Assembly: GCF_007559435.1 (NCBI RefSeq) | Contig: NZ_VMBP01000006.1 | Span: 124,001 to 188,000 of the forward strand | Direction: 5' to 3' | Source of the DNA: Ancylobacter moscoviensis | Lineage (GTDB): Bacteria > Pseudomonadota > Alphaproteobacteria > Rhizobiales > Xanthobacteraceae | DNA: 64,000 bases | In this document: positions 55,654 to 64,000 of the stretch, piece after piece | Position numbering within the stretch: the stretch's first letter is position 1 | Layout: the number at the start of each line of letters is the position of its first letter | Program-made: the position numbers and the translations under genes | The notes under the pieces: model-generated | What the model was told of the DNA's origin: nothing | Seen by the model: the letters and a program-made list of their open reading frames with translations, nothing else | The model's database searches: none

Positions 55654-55786
55654 GGCGGGACCGGGTGCGAGGTCGTTGGCGCGCAAATGCTCTAGAGCAT
55701 TTCCACGTTCTGTGGCACCGGCCGATCCATGAATTAATCTGATTGCCCGGCGCGGGCGGCTTATGACGCGCCGCACGCGCCCGGTT

Positions 55787-56692
55787 TCAGACGCGGCTCA
55801 GCACATGCAGGCGGGTGCCCCAGGGATCGGCGATGGCGAAGCCGCCTTCCACCGGCACGACGCTCTCTCCGGCCGCGAGGATGCGCGCGCGCAGCGCCTC
55901 GACCGCCGTGGCATCGGGAAGAACCACCTCGAAATGAACGAGACCGACGCTGCCGGCGGGAGCCGGCCCGCCGCCCCGGCTCTGCCAGATGTTGAGGCCG
56001 AGATGGTGGTGGTAATGGCCGGCGCTGACGAACAGCGCGCCCGGATAGCGATCGGTCGTCAGCTCGAAGCCGAGGAGGTCGACATAGAAATGACGGGCAC
56101 GGGCGATCTCGCCGACCTGCAGATGGACATGGCCGACGCGGGTTCCGGCGGGCATGGGCGTCCCGACAGTCGCCGTGGCAGGGAGATCGGCGAGCAGGCC
56201 GCGCAGGTCGAGCGGGTAGGTCGCCATCTCGACCGTGCGGCCGTCCCAGTTCCATTCGTCGGCCGGGCGATCGCGGTAGATCTCGATGCCGTTGCCGTCC
56301 GGATCGTCGAAATAGAGCGCCTCGCTGACCAGATGGTCGGACGCGCCGATACGTACGCCCTGCGCGATCAGGCGATTGAGGACGACGGCGAGGGACGGTC
56401 GGTCCGGCACGAGGATGGCGACGTGGAACAGGCCGGTGGTGCCGCGCGGACGTGGACGCGCCTCGGGCGCCTCCTCGAGTTCGACGACGACCTCGTCGCC
56501 GGCGCCGAGGCGCACGATGCCCTCGGCGGTCCTACCGAGAAGGGTGAGGCCGACCGTGCCGGTGTAGAAGGCGATGGAGCGCGCGGCATCACGCACCCGC
56601 AGGCGCACGGCACCCATGTGCAGGGTGGCAGGCAGGGAGGGCGCCTCGGCGAGGGGCGCGACGATTCCGGCATCGGCGGTGATGGTGGTCAT
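55787..56692 (-). CDS. Two-domain VOC protein, extradiol-dioxygenase-like
   Basis: 301 residues from ATG 56692 (GGAAGGAGCC ribosome-binding site). Two vicinal-oxygen-chelate halves: the first with MGAVRLRVRDAARSIAFYTGTVGL and ALYFDDPDGNGIEIYRD, the second with VGHVHLQVGEIARARHFYVDLLGFEL and GHYHHHLGLNIW. The metal-ligand His/Glu positions appear kept (FHVAIL, HVHLQV, GIEIY). Similar proteins are annotated as catechol 2,3-dioxygenase, but aromatic-degradation genes are absent here. Confidence 0.82.
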   Translation of the reverse strand: MTTITADAGIVAPLAEAPSLPATLHMGAVRLRVRDAARSIAFYTGTVGLTLLGRTAEGIVRLGAGDEVVVELEEAPEARPRPRGTTGLFHVAILVPDRPSLAVVLNRLIAQGVRIGASDHLVSEALYFDDPDGNGIEIYRDRPADEWNWDGRTVEMATYPLDLRGLLADLPATATVGTPMPAGTRVGHVHLQVGEIARARHFYVDLLGFELTTDRYPGALFVSAGHYHHHLGLNIWQSRGGGPAPAGSVGLVHFEVVLPDATAVEALRARILAAGESVVPVEGGFAIADPWGTRLHVLSRV

Positions 56693-56888
56693 GACGGCTC
56701 CTTCCGGCGGAAGTTCCGCCGTTTGCATAAAGTTGTGCGGGACGGGCCCGTGCGCAATCGTCCGCCGCTTGCGCGGGTGCAATTGCCTCCTGTCGTACCT
56801 GCCGACCCGGTTGATCTCCCGGTTGCGGCCTGCCGTCGCGGATGGGCTGTCCTTGCCTGACCCGGAGTCATCCCTTAAGACGATGCAG

Positions 56889-56917
56889 CCCCGGTCGGAC
56901 CGTTTCGCCGGGGTTTT
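56889..56917 (+). terminator. Terminator-like hairpin upstream of purA
   Basis: Arms CCCCGG and CCGGGG are followed by TTTT on the plus strand, with a small alternative CGGT/ACCG hairpin in the loop. It lies 60 bp before purA and no plus-strand gene precedes it closely, so it may be an attenuator in the purA leader or a leftover terminator. Confidence 0.5.
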
Positions 56918-56976
56918 GTCTGTGCGGCGGGCACGGCACCATGCCGGCCCCCGGCTCGCAATCAGGAGCGTGGCTC

Positions 56977-58269
56977 GTGGCGAATGTGGTCGTCGTCGGT
57001 TCCCAGTGGGGCGACGAGGGTAAGGGCAAGATCGTCGATTGGCTCAGCGAACAGGCGGACGTCGTCGTTCGCTTCCAGGGCGGCCATAATGCCGGGCATA
57101 CGCTCGTGGTGGGCAATACCACCTACAAGCTTTCCCTTCTGCCGTCGGGCCTCGTGCGCGGCGCGCGGCTCTCGGTGATCGGCAACGGCGTCGTGCTCGA
57201 CCCGTGGGCGCTGGTGGACGAGATCGGCCGCATCCGTAACCAGGGCGTCGAGGTGAGCCCCGAGCGGCTGCGCGTGGCGGAGAACGTCGCGCTCATCCTG
57301 CCGCTGCACCGCGAGCTCGACGCGATTCGCGAGAATGCGAGCGCCGGCACCAAGATCGGCACCACCAAGCGCGGCATCGGTCCCGCCTATGAGGACAAGG
57401 TCGGCCGGCGCGCCATCCGCCTGATGGACCTCGCCTTCCCCGATTCGCTGGATGCCAAGATCGAGCGGCTGCTGGCGCACCACAACGCATTGCGGCGCGG
57501 GCTTGGTATCGATGAGGTGGACGGGGTGCGGCTGCGCGCCGAACTGCTGGAAGTGGCGCCCAAGGTGCTCCCCTTCATGGACCGGGTGTGGGCGCTGCTC
57601 GACGATGAGCGCCGGCACGGCTCCAAGATCCTGTTCGAGGGCGCGCAGGGCGCGCTGCTCGATGTCGATCACGGCACCTATCCCTTCGTGACCTCTTCCA
57701 ACACGGTGGCGGCGCAGGCGGCGACGGGCTCGGGCCTTGGGCCGGGCGCGATCGGCTACGTGCTGGGCATCACCAAGGCCTACACGACCCGTGTCGGCGA
57801 AGGGCCGTTCCCGACCGAGCTGCACGACGACACCGGCCGCCGGATCGGCGAGCGGGGCCACGAGTTCGGCACCGTCACCGGCCGTCCGCGCCGCTGCGGC
57901 TGGTTCGACGCCACGCTGGTGCGCCAGACCGTGCGCACTTCCGGCATCAACGGCATCGCGCTGACCAAGCTCGACGTGCTCGACGGCTTCAAGGAGCTGA
58001 AGGTGTGCACGCGCTACCGGCTCGACGGCCAGGAGATCGACTACTTCCCTGCCGGCCAGGATGCGCAGGCACGGGTCGAGCCGGTCTACGAGACGCTCGA
58101 AGGCTGGACCGAATCCACCGCCGGCGCCCGTTCGTGGGTCGACCTGCCGGCCGAGGCTATCAAATATGTGCGCCGCATCGAGGAACTGATCGGTTGCCCG
58201 GTGGCGTTGTTGTCAACCAGCCCGGAGCGTGATGATACGATCCTGGTGCAGAATCCCTTCGAATCGTGA
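56977..58269 (+). CDS. purA: Adenylosuccinate synthetase
   Basis: PurA, 430 aa, makes adenylosuccinate from IMP, aspartate and GTP. The N-terminal P-loop [24 protein letters not shown], the [10 protein letters not shown] loop, [13 protein letters not shown] and [12 protein letters not shown] are all present. GTG 56977 is taken as the start (AGGAG upstream) because it aligns with the family N-terminus; the frame is open to 56842 without similarity. Length normal. Confidence 0.97.
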   Translation: MANVVVVGSQWGDEGKGKIVDWLSEQADVVVRFQGGHNAGHTLVVGNTTYKLSLLPSGLVRGARLSVIGNGVVLDPWALVDEIGRIRNQGVEVSPERLRVAENVALILPLHRELDAIRENASAGTKIGTTKRGIGPAYEDKVGRRAIRLMDLAFPDSLDAKIERLLAHHNALRRGLGIDEVDGVRLRAELLEVAPKVLPFMDRVWALLDDERRHGSKILFEGAQGALLDVDHGTYPFVTSSNTVAAQAATGSGLGPGAIGYVLGITKAYTTRVGEGPFPTELHDDTGRRIGERGHEFGTVTGRPRRCGWFDATLVRQTVRTSGINGIALTKLDVLDGFKELKVCTRYRLDGQEIDYFPAGQDAQARVEPVYETLEGWTESTAGARSWVDLPAEAIKYVRRIEELIGCPVALLSTSPERDDTILVQNPFES

Positions 58270-58301
58270 TCGCTCCCTGATCCCCGCCAGCTGATTGCAT
58301 T

Positions 58302-59603
58302 ATGGCCGACTATTACCCGCTTCTCGCACGCGCCATCGGCGGCCTTCCCGACAAATCCGGGGAGGCGCGCAAGGCCGTTTATGAGCGGGCGCGCCGGGCG
58401 CTGCTCGCCCAGCTCCGCGCGGTCGATCCCCCGCTGCCGGAGGACGATGTCCATCGCGAGCAGCAGGCGCTGGAGAATGCCATCGGCCGGCTGGAGGCGG
58501 AACATGCCGGCAGTGGGGAAACGGTTTCCTCGCCCGTCGTGCCTCCGGTTCCACCGGTGTCGCGGCCGGCGCCCGAGGTCTCCGCCGCGAAGCCCGCTCC
58601 GGAAGGCGCAGAGGCGCCAGAGGTCGGGGCGGGCGGGCGCCATGACTGGCGCAGCGACGCGGCGCGCATGGTGCGCGCCCGCGAGGCCAGCGCAACGGAA
58701 TACGCCGATGAAACCGAGGCAGCCGAGAACGACATCGGCGAGCCTCAGCAGGAAGAAGCGGCGCCCGCCCGCGGCGGTCGCGGCAAGCTGGTCGCGCTTC
58801 TTGCCTTCCTGCTGCTGCTGATCGCGGCTGGCGCGGTCGGCTACACGCAGCGCGAGACCATCCTCGCGCTCGTCGGCGGCCAGACGGCGCCGCGTCCGAC
58901 CGCGCAGGCGCCGGCGCGCCCGGCCACGCCCGAGACGCAGAAGTCGACCGACCGCATCACGCAGGCGCCCGACTCGTCGCGTCCCGCGATGAGTGCCCCC
59001 AGCAATGCCCCCAGCGAGCAGGACATCAACGCGCCGCAGCGCGCGGTGCTGTTCGAGGAGAGCCCGGGCGGCGGCGAGCAGGGGCTGCAGCAATATGTCG
59101 GCACGGTGAAGTGGAGCACCGAGACCAGCCCCGCGAGCAACGGGCAGGCGCCGGATATCGGCATTCGCGGTGATATCACCATTCCGGCCCGCGACATCGC
59201 GGTGACGCTGACGCTGCGGCGCAACCAGGATCCCAGCATTCCGGCGTCGCACATCATCGAGGTGCAGTTCCGCCTGCCGCAGAACTTCGACCTCGGCAAT
59301 GTGTCGAACGTGCCGGGCATGCGGGCGAAGGCTTCGGAAGGCGCCCAGGGCGCGCCGCTGGTGGGCCTCGCGGTGCGGGTGGCGCCGGGCTTCTTCCTGA
59401 TCGGTCTTTCGGCGCTCGATGCGGATATCCAGCGCAACCTCGCCTTCCTGATCACGCGGAACTGGCTCGACCTGCCGATCGTGTTCGAGAACGGGCGCCG
59501 CGCCATTCTGGTGCTGGAGAAGGGGGCCGCGGGCAACGCCGCCTTCCGCAAGGCCTTCACCGAGTGGGGGCTTGCCGTGCCGCCGGAGCAGGAAAACAAC
59601 TGA
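58302..59603 (+). CDS. Conserved membrane-anchored protein of unknown function
   Basis: 433 residues. The N-terminus (MADYYPLLARAIGGLPDKSGEARKAVYERARRALLAQLRA) is a conserved helical module seen at the start of several Hyphomicrobiales proteins. A proline/alanine-rich stretch follows, then one transmembrane helix (LVALLAFLLLLIAAGAVGY, about 165-185) and a periplasmic domain (about 255-420) with VKWSTETSP, VTLTLRRNQDPSIPASHIIEVQF and a C-terminal VFENGRRAILVLEKG. Function unknown. It starts 32 bp after purA and may be co-transcribed. Confidence 0.75.
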   Translation: MADYYPLLARAIGGLPDKSGEARKAVYERARRALLAQLRAVDPPLPEDDVHREQQALENAIGRLEAEHAGSGETVSSPVVPPVPPVSRPAPEVSAAKPAPEGAEAPEVGAGGRHDWRSDAARMVRAREASATEYADETEAAENDIGEPQQEEAAPARGGRGKLVALLAFLLLLIAAGAVGYTQRETILALVGGQTAPRPTAQAPARPATPETQKSTDRITQAPDSSRPAMSAPSNAPSEQDINAPQRAVLFEESPGGGEQGLQQYVGTVKWSTETSPASNGQAPDIGIRGDITIPARDIAVTLTLRRNQDPSIPASHIIEVQFRLPQNFDLGNVSNVPGMRAKASEGAQGAPLVGLAVRVAPGFFLIGLSALDADIQRNLAFLITRNWLDLPIVFENGRRAILVLEKGAAGNAAFRKAFTEWGLAVPPEQENN

Positions 59604-59769
59604 CGCTCCTGCGGCGTCGGTTGGCGCCGTCGACGCTTGCGAGATTCAGCCCCGCTTCATGTCCTTTGCCATGCGCGACGCGCAGGGGCACCATCTGGCA
59701 TTAGGTATACCAGATACCCGAGGCCTCCGTTACGTTGCACTGCAACAGACGGATGATCGGAGAAAGCGC

Positions 59770-59898
59770 ATGTTCGAGACGGTGTTTCCCGTCCTGCCGC
59801 TGCTCATCGTTTGCCATGCGTGGATGACGATCCTGATCGCCGAAACGCTTGAGAACGAAGAGACCGCAGGCCTTCCACCGGAATGCTACCCGGCCTGA
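59770..59898 (+). CDS. Possible 42-residue membrane peptide
   Basis: ATG 59770 is preceded by GGAGA at good spacing and followed by 42 codons: MFETVFPVLPLLIVCHAWMT begins a single hydrophobic helix, then an acidic tail (ETLENEETAG). A terminator follows 6 bp after the stop. The tidy ribosome-binding site, hydrophobic helix and terminator make it credible as a small protein gene. Confidence 0.5.
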   Translation: MFETVFPVLPLLIVCHAWMTILIAETLENEETAGLPPECYPA

Positions 59899-59904
59899 AA
59901 CGAA

Positions 59905-59935
59905 AAGCCCCGCGGCATCGCTGCCGCGGGGCTTT
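59905..59935. terminator. Bidirectional terminator beyond sucD
   Basis: AAGCCCCGCGGCA and TGCCGCGGGGCTT pair around a short TCGC loop, with A residues before and T residues after. It can end leftward sucCD transcripts and the rightward small ORF. Confidence 0.88.
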
Positions 59936-59967
59936 CTGTTAGTGGTGTCGGCCTGGAGGCCGCAGCG

Positions 59968-60863
59968 TCAGGCCGCGACGCGCTTGTTGAGCACGTCGAC
60001 CAGCGTCTTGCCGAGACGGGCCGGGGAGGGGGAGACCACGATGCCGGCCTCTTCCATCGCCGCGATCTTGTCCTCGGCGCCGCCCTTGCCGCCGGAGATG
60101 ATGGCGCCGGCATGGCCCATGCGGCGGCCGGGAGGGGCGGTGCGGCCGGCGATGAAGCCGACCATCGGCTTCTTGCGGCCGCGCTTGGCCTCGTCCTTGA
60201 GGAACTGGGCCGCTTCTTCCTCGGCCGAGCCGCCGATCTCGCCGATCATGACGATCGACTCGGTGGCGTCGTCCGCGAGGAACAGCTCCAGCACGTCGAT
60301 GAACTCGGTGCCCTTGACCGGATCGCCGCCGATGCCGACGGCGGTGGTCTGGCCGAGGCCTTCCTGCGAGGTCTGGAACACCGCCTCATAGGTCAGCGTG
60401 CCCGAGCGCGAGACCACGCCGACCGAGCCCTTCTTGAAGATGTTGGCCGGCATGATGCCGATCTTCGATTCGCCAGCGGTGACGATGCCGGGGCAGTTCG
60501 GGCCGACGAGGCGCGACTTCGAGCCGTCCAGCGCGCGGCGCACCTTCACCATGTCGAGCACCGGAATGCCCTCGGTGATGCAGACGATGAGCGGGATCTC
60601 CGCCGCGATCGCCTCGCAGATGGCATCGGCCGCGCCCGGGGGCGGCACGTAGATGACCGAGGCGTCGGCGCCGGTCTTCTCACGCGCCTCGGCGACGGTG
60701 TCGAACACCGGCAGGCCGAGATGGGTGGTGCCGCCCTTGCCCGGCGAGGTGCCGCCGACCACCTTCGAGCCATAGGCCAGCGCCTGCTCGGAGTGGAAGG
60801 TGCCGTTCTTGCCGGTGAAGCCCTGGGTGATGATCTTGGTTTCCTTGGTCAGCAGAACCGACA

Positions 60864-60864
<1 letters not shown>
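59968..60864 (-). CDS. sucD: Succinyl-CoA synthetase alpha subunit
   Basis: SucD, 298 aa. CoA-binding N-terminus ([24 protein letters not shown]), [10 protein letters not shown], the catalytic His in the C-terminal [12 protein letters not shown] segment. It pairs with SucC to make succinate and GTP/ATP from succinyl-CoA in the TCA cycle. The ATG overlaps the sucC TGA by one base and has a GGAGG ribosome-binding site. Confidence 0.97.
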
Positions 60865-62063
<1,199 letters not shown>

Positions 62064-62189
62064 TAAATCCGCTCCTCCACAACCGGACGGCCGGGAGGGC
62101 ATAGGGCCTGAAGCGCATGGCGCGAAGCCCCTGGCCTTCCCGTCGATTGGCGTATCCTATTTCCCTATAGGCGCTCGCGCGCCGGGGCG

Positions 62190-62963
62190 CTACTGCACGA
62201 AAGTGTTGCTGAGCGTCCCGATGCCCTCGATCACGATTTCAACCGTGTTGCTCGGGGCCTTCATGGTGCCAACGCCGATCGACGTGCCGCAGCAGATGAC
62301 GTCGCCGGGGTTGAGTGTCATGTCGTGCGAGATGCGGCTGACCAGCCGCTGCGCGGGAAACACCATGTCGCTGATCGGGTAGCGCTGGCGCTCCTCGCCG
62401 TTGAGCACGGTGCGTACGACGAGGCTGGCGGGGTCGACATCGGTCGCCACCACCGGGCCGAATGGGCCGAAGCCGTCGAAGCTCTTGGCCCGCACCCACT
62501 GCGCGAAGGTGGCGTCCTTGTTGATGATGTCGGCGGCGGTGATGTCGTTCACGCAGGTGTAGCCGAAGATGTAGTCGCCGGCTTCCTCCTCGGACACCGC
62601 GGTCGCCTTGCGGCCGATCACGATGCCCAGTTCGCCCTCATAGACGATTTTGCCGTCATAGGAGGCCGGCCGGCGTACGGTGGCGCCGGGGCTGGTGAGG
62701 CTGGAGCCGGCCTTCAGCAGATAGAGCGGATCGGCCGGCACCGGCGAATTGAGCTTCGCGGCGAGGGCGTGGAAATTGTTCCACAGCGCGATGACCTTGG
62801 TCGGTTCGGTGGGGCTGAGCAGCTCGACCTCGGCGAGCGCGACGCGCTCCCCGGTCGGCGTCGCGCCGTTGAACATGTTGCCGCTGTGAACGGTGATGGT
62901 GTCGCCCTCGAGCGTGCCGAAGCCGGCCGCGCCCGAGCGCTGGAAACGAACCCAATGTGCCAT
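62190..62963 (-). CDS. Fumarylacetoacetate hydrolase family protein
   Basis: 257 residues with the FAH/HpcE fold: KVIALWNNFHALAAKL, LKAGSSLTSPGATV, YDGKIVYEGELGIVIGRKA (metal-binding Glu pair), GYTCVNDITAADI, KSFDGFGPFGPVV, DMVFPAQRLVSRISHDMTLNPGDVICCGT. Family members hydrolyse or isomerise acylpyruvates or oxaloacetate; substrate unknown. It is 12 bp downstream of the ketopantoate-reductase-like gene, likely one operon. Confidence 0.9.
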   Translation of the reverse strand: MAHWVRFQRSGAAGFGTLEGDTITVHSGNMFNGATPTGERVALAEVELLSPTEPTKVIALWNNFHALAAKLNSPVPADPLYLLKAGSSLTSPGATVRRPASYDGKIVYEGELGIVIGRKATAVSEEEAGDYIFGYTCVNDITAADIINKDATFAQWVRAKSFDGFGPFGPVVATDVDPASLVVRTVLNGEERQRYPISDMVFPAQRLVSRISHDMTLNPGDVICCGTSIGVGTMKAPSNTVEIVIEGIGTLSNTFVQ

Positions 62964-62975
62964 TTTTCGTCGAAC

Positions 62976-63953
62976 TCAGTTGTAGCAGCCGGCGATCTGC
63001 GCGCGCTGGCGGACCAGGCTGAGCACGACGTCGATGGTCGGGGTCGGGATGCCCGCGAGACGGCCCATCTCCTGCACCACGGTGACGAGCGGGTCGATCT
63101 CCATGGCGCGCGAACGCTCCAGGTCCTGCAGCATGGAGGTCTTGTGCGCGCCGACCGCACCGGCACCGTCGATGCGCCGCTCGACGCCGACGCGGAAGTT
63201 CACGCCGGACTGGACGGCGATCTCCTGCGCCTCGAGCATCATCGCCTTGGCGACCGCGCGGGTGCCCGGATCGGAGGCGATCACGTCGAGGGTGGCGTGG
63301 GTGAGCGCGCTGATCGGGTTGAAGCAGAGATTGCCCCACAGCTTCAGCCACAGTTCGTCGCGGATGTTCGGCAGTACCGGCGCGCGCATGCCGCCGGCGG
63401 CGAAGGCCTCGGACAGCTTGGTGGCGCGCTCGGTGATCTCCCCGGAGGGCTCGCCCAGCGGGAACTTGTCGCCGTAGACGTGCTTGATGACGCCCGGCTC
63501 GATCACTTCGGTCGCGGGATAGACGATGCAGCCGATGGCGCGCTCGGGGCGCAGGCCGTTCCACTGCTTGCCGCCCGGATCGACGCTCTCCAGCGTGCGG
63601 CCTTCGAGCTGGTCGCCGTGCTTGTAGTAGTACCAGTACGGCACGCCGTTCACCGCGGTGACGACAGCGGTGTCGTTGCCCAGCAGCGGCTGCATGGCGT
63701 CGACGACGCCCGGCACCGAATGGGCCTTGAGCGCCACGATGACGTAATCCTGCGGGCCGAGGTCGGCCGGGTTGTCGGAGCAGGGAATGTGCTCGACACG
63801 CTCCTCGTCGTCGATGAGCAGCTTGAGGCCGTTGCGCTTCATCGCTTCGAGATGGGCACCGCGGGCGACGAGGCTCACGTCGACACCCGCCCGCTTGAGC
63901 TGGACGCCGACATAGCCGCCGATCGCGCCGGCACCGTAGATGCAGACCTTCAT
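62976..63953 (-). CDS. 2-dehydropantoate 2-reductase-like protein
   Basis: 325 residues of the PanE/ApbA family. N-terminal NADP motif GAGAIGGYVGVQLKRAG, VALKAHSVP with the catalytic Lys, VNGVPYWYYY, NIRDELWLKLWGNLCFNPISALT, and a C-terminal helical domain. Panthothenate synthesis is possible, but the pairing with an FAH-family gene, seen in catabolic operons, suggests it may reduce another 2-oxo acid. No pan genes are nearby. Confidence 0.85.
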   Translation of the reverse strand: MKVCIYGAGAIGGYVGVQLKRAGVDVSLVARGAHLEAMKRNGLKLLIDDEERVEHIPCSDNPADLGPQDYVIVALKAHSVPGVVDAMQPLLGNDTAVVTAVNGVPYWYYYKHGDQLEGRTLESVDPGGKQWNGLRPERAIGCIVYPATEVIEPGVIKHVYGDKFPLGEPSGEITERATKLSEAFAAGGMRAPVLPNIRDELWLKLWGNLCFNPISALTHATLDVIASDPGTRAVAKAMMLEAQEIAVQSGVNFRVGVERRIDGAGAVGAHKTSMLQDLERSRAMEIDPLVTVVQEMGRLAGIPTPTIDVVLSLVRQRAQIAGCYN

Positions 63954-64000
63954 GGGACTCCCTCCTGCGTCCGGGCTACCCCCGCGGTGCCCGGAACTTG

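Overview
The window is high-GC bacterial chromosome. The combination of a choXWV-type choline importer, SoxBDAG, a DgcAB/EtfAB module, an alphaproteobacterial serC leader RNA and Hyphomicrobiales-type intergenic repeats points to an alphaproteobacterium of the Hyphomicrobiales, probably close to Xanthobacteraceae (Ancylobacter, Starkeya or Xanthobacter). The genus is inferred from gene content, not measured.

Layout. 1-2 kb: the end of a methyltransferase-like gene, then glmM. 2-9.4 kb: choline import (choXWV, minus strand) diverging from choline oxidation (betI-betB-betA, plus strand). betI and betB form one uninterrupted 721-codon frame. 9.5-13.3 kb: a membrane-lipid or lipid A sugar-modification cluster (GT2, PAP2 phosphatase, LAB_N protein, ArnT-like GT39). 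13.5-33.2 kb, nearly all minus strand: glycine betaine to pyruvate (etfB, etfA, dgcB, dgcA, a DUF1275 protein, two GlxA-type AraC regulators, gbcB, gbcA, sdaA, soxG, soxA, soxD, soxB). 33.4-36.2 kb: a repeat-rich DUF533 protein, an outer-membrane beta-barrel protein and a small periplasmic protein.

36,324-48,530 is a 12.2-kb degenerate prophage bounded by a perfect 44-bp direct repeat. It holds an integrase, an overlapping excisionase and small early genes, then remnants of virion and tail-fibre genes, an apparently intact collagen-stalk/beta-helix tailspike, a phage-borne membrane glycosyltransferase, an endolysin/holin cassette and a cluster of small minus-strand ORFs. The 44-bp repeat lies in the putative serC leader RNA, so integration has split serC from its original upstream DNA.

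48.5-64 kb: serC and serA (serine synthesis), eda, puuE, a two-TM potassium channel, a GNAT protein, an EamA transporter, a VOC dioxygenase-like protein, purA, a membrane protein of unknown function, a small membrane ORF, sucD-sucC, an FAH-family hydrolase and a ketopantoate-reductase-like protein.

Together, the first half encodes uptake of choline and its conversion through betaine aldehyde, glycine betaine, dimethylglycine and sarcosine to glycine. Serine dehydratase then takes serine to pyruvate; the glycine-to-serine enzyme GlyA is not in the window. Two BetI-like palindromes lie in the cho/bet divergent region, and an inverted repeat plus AraC-spaced direct repeats lie upstream of gbcA.
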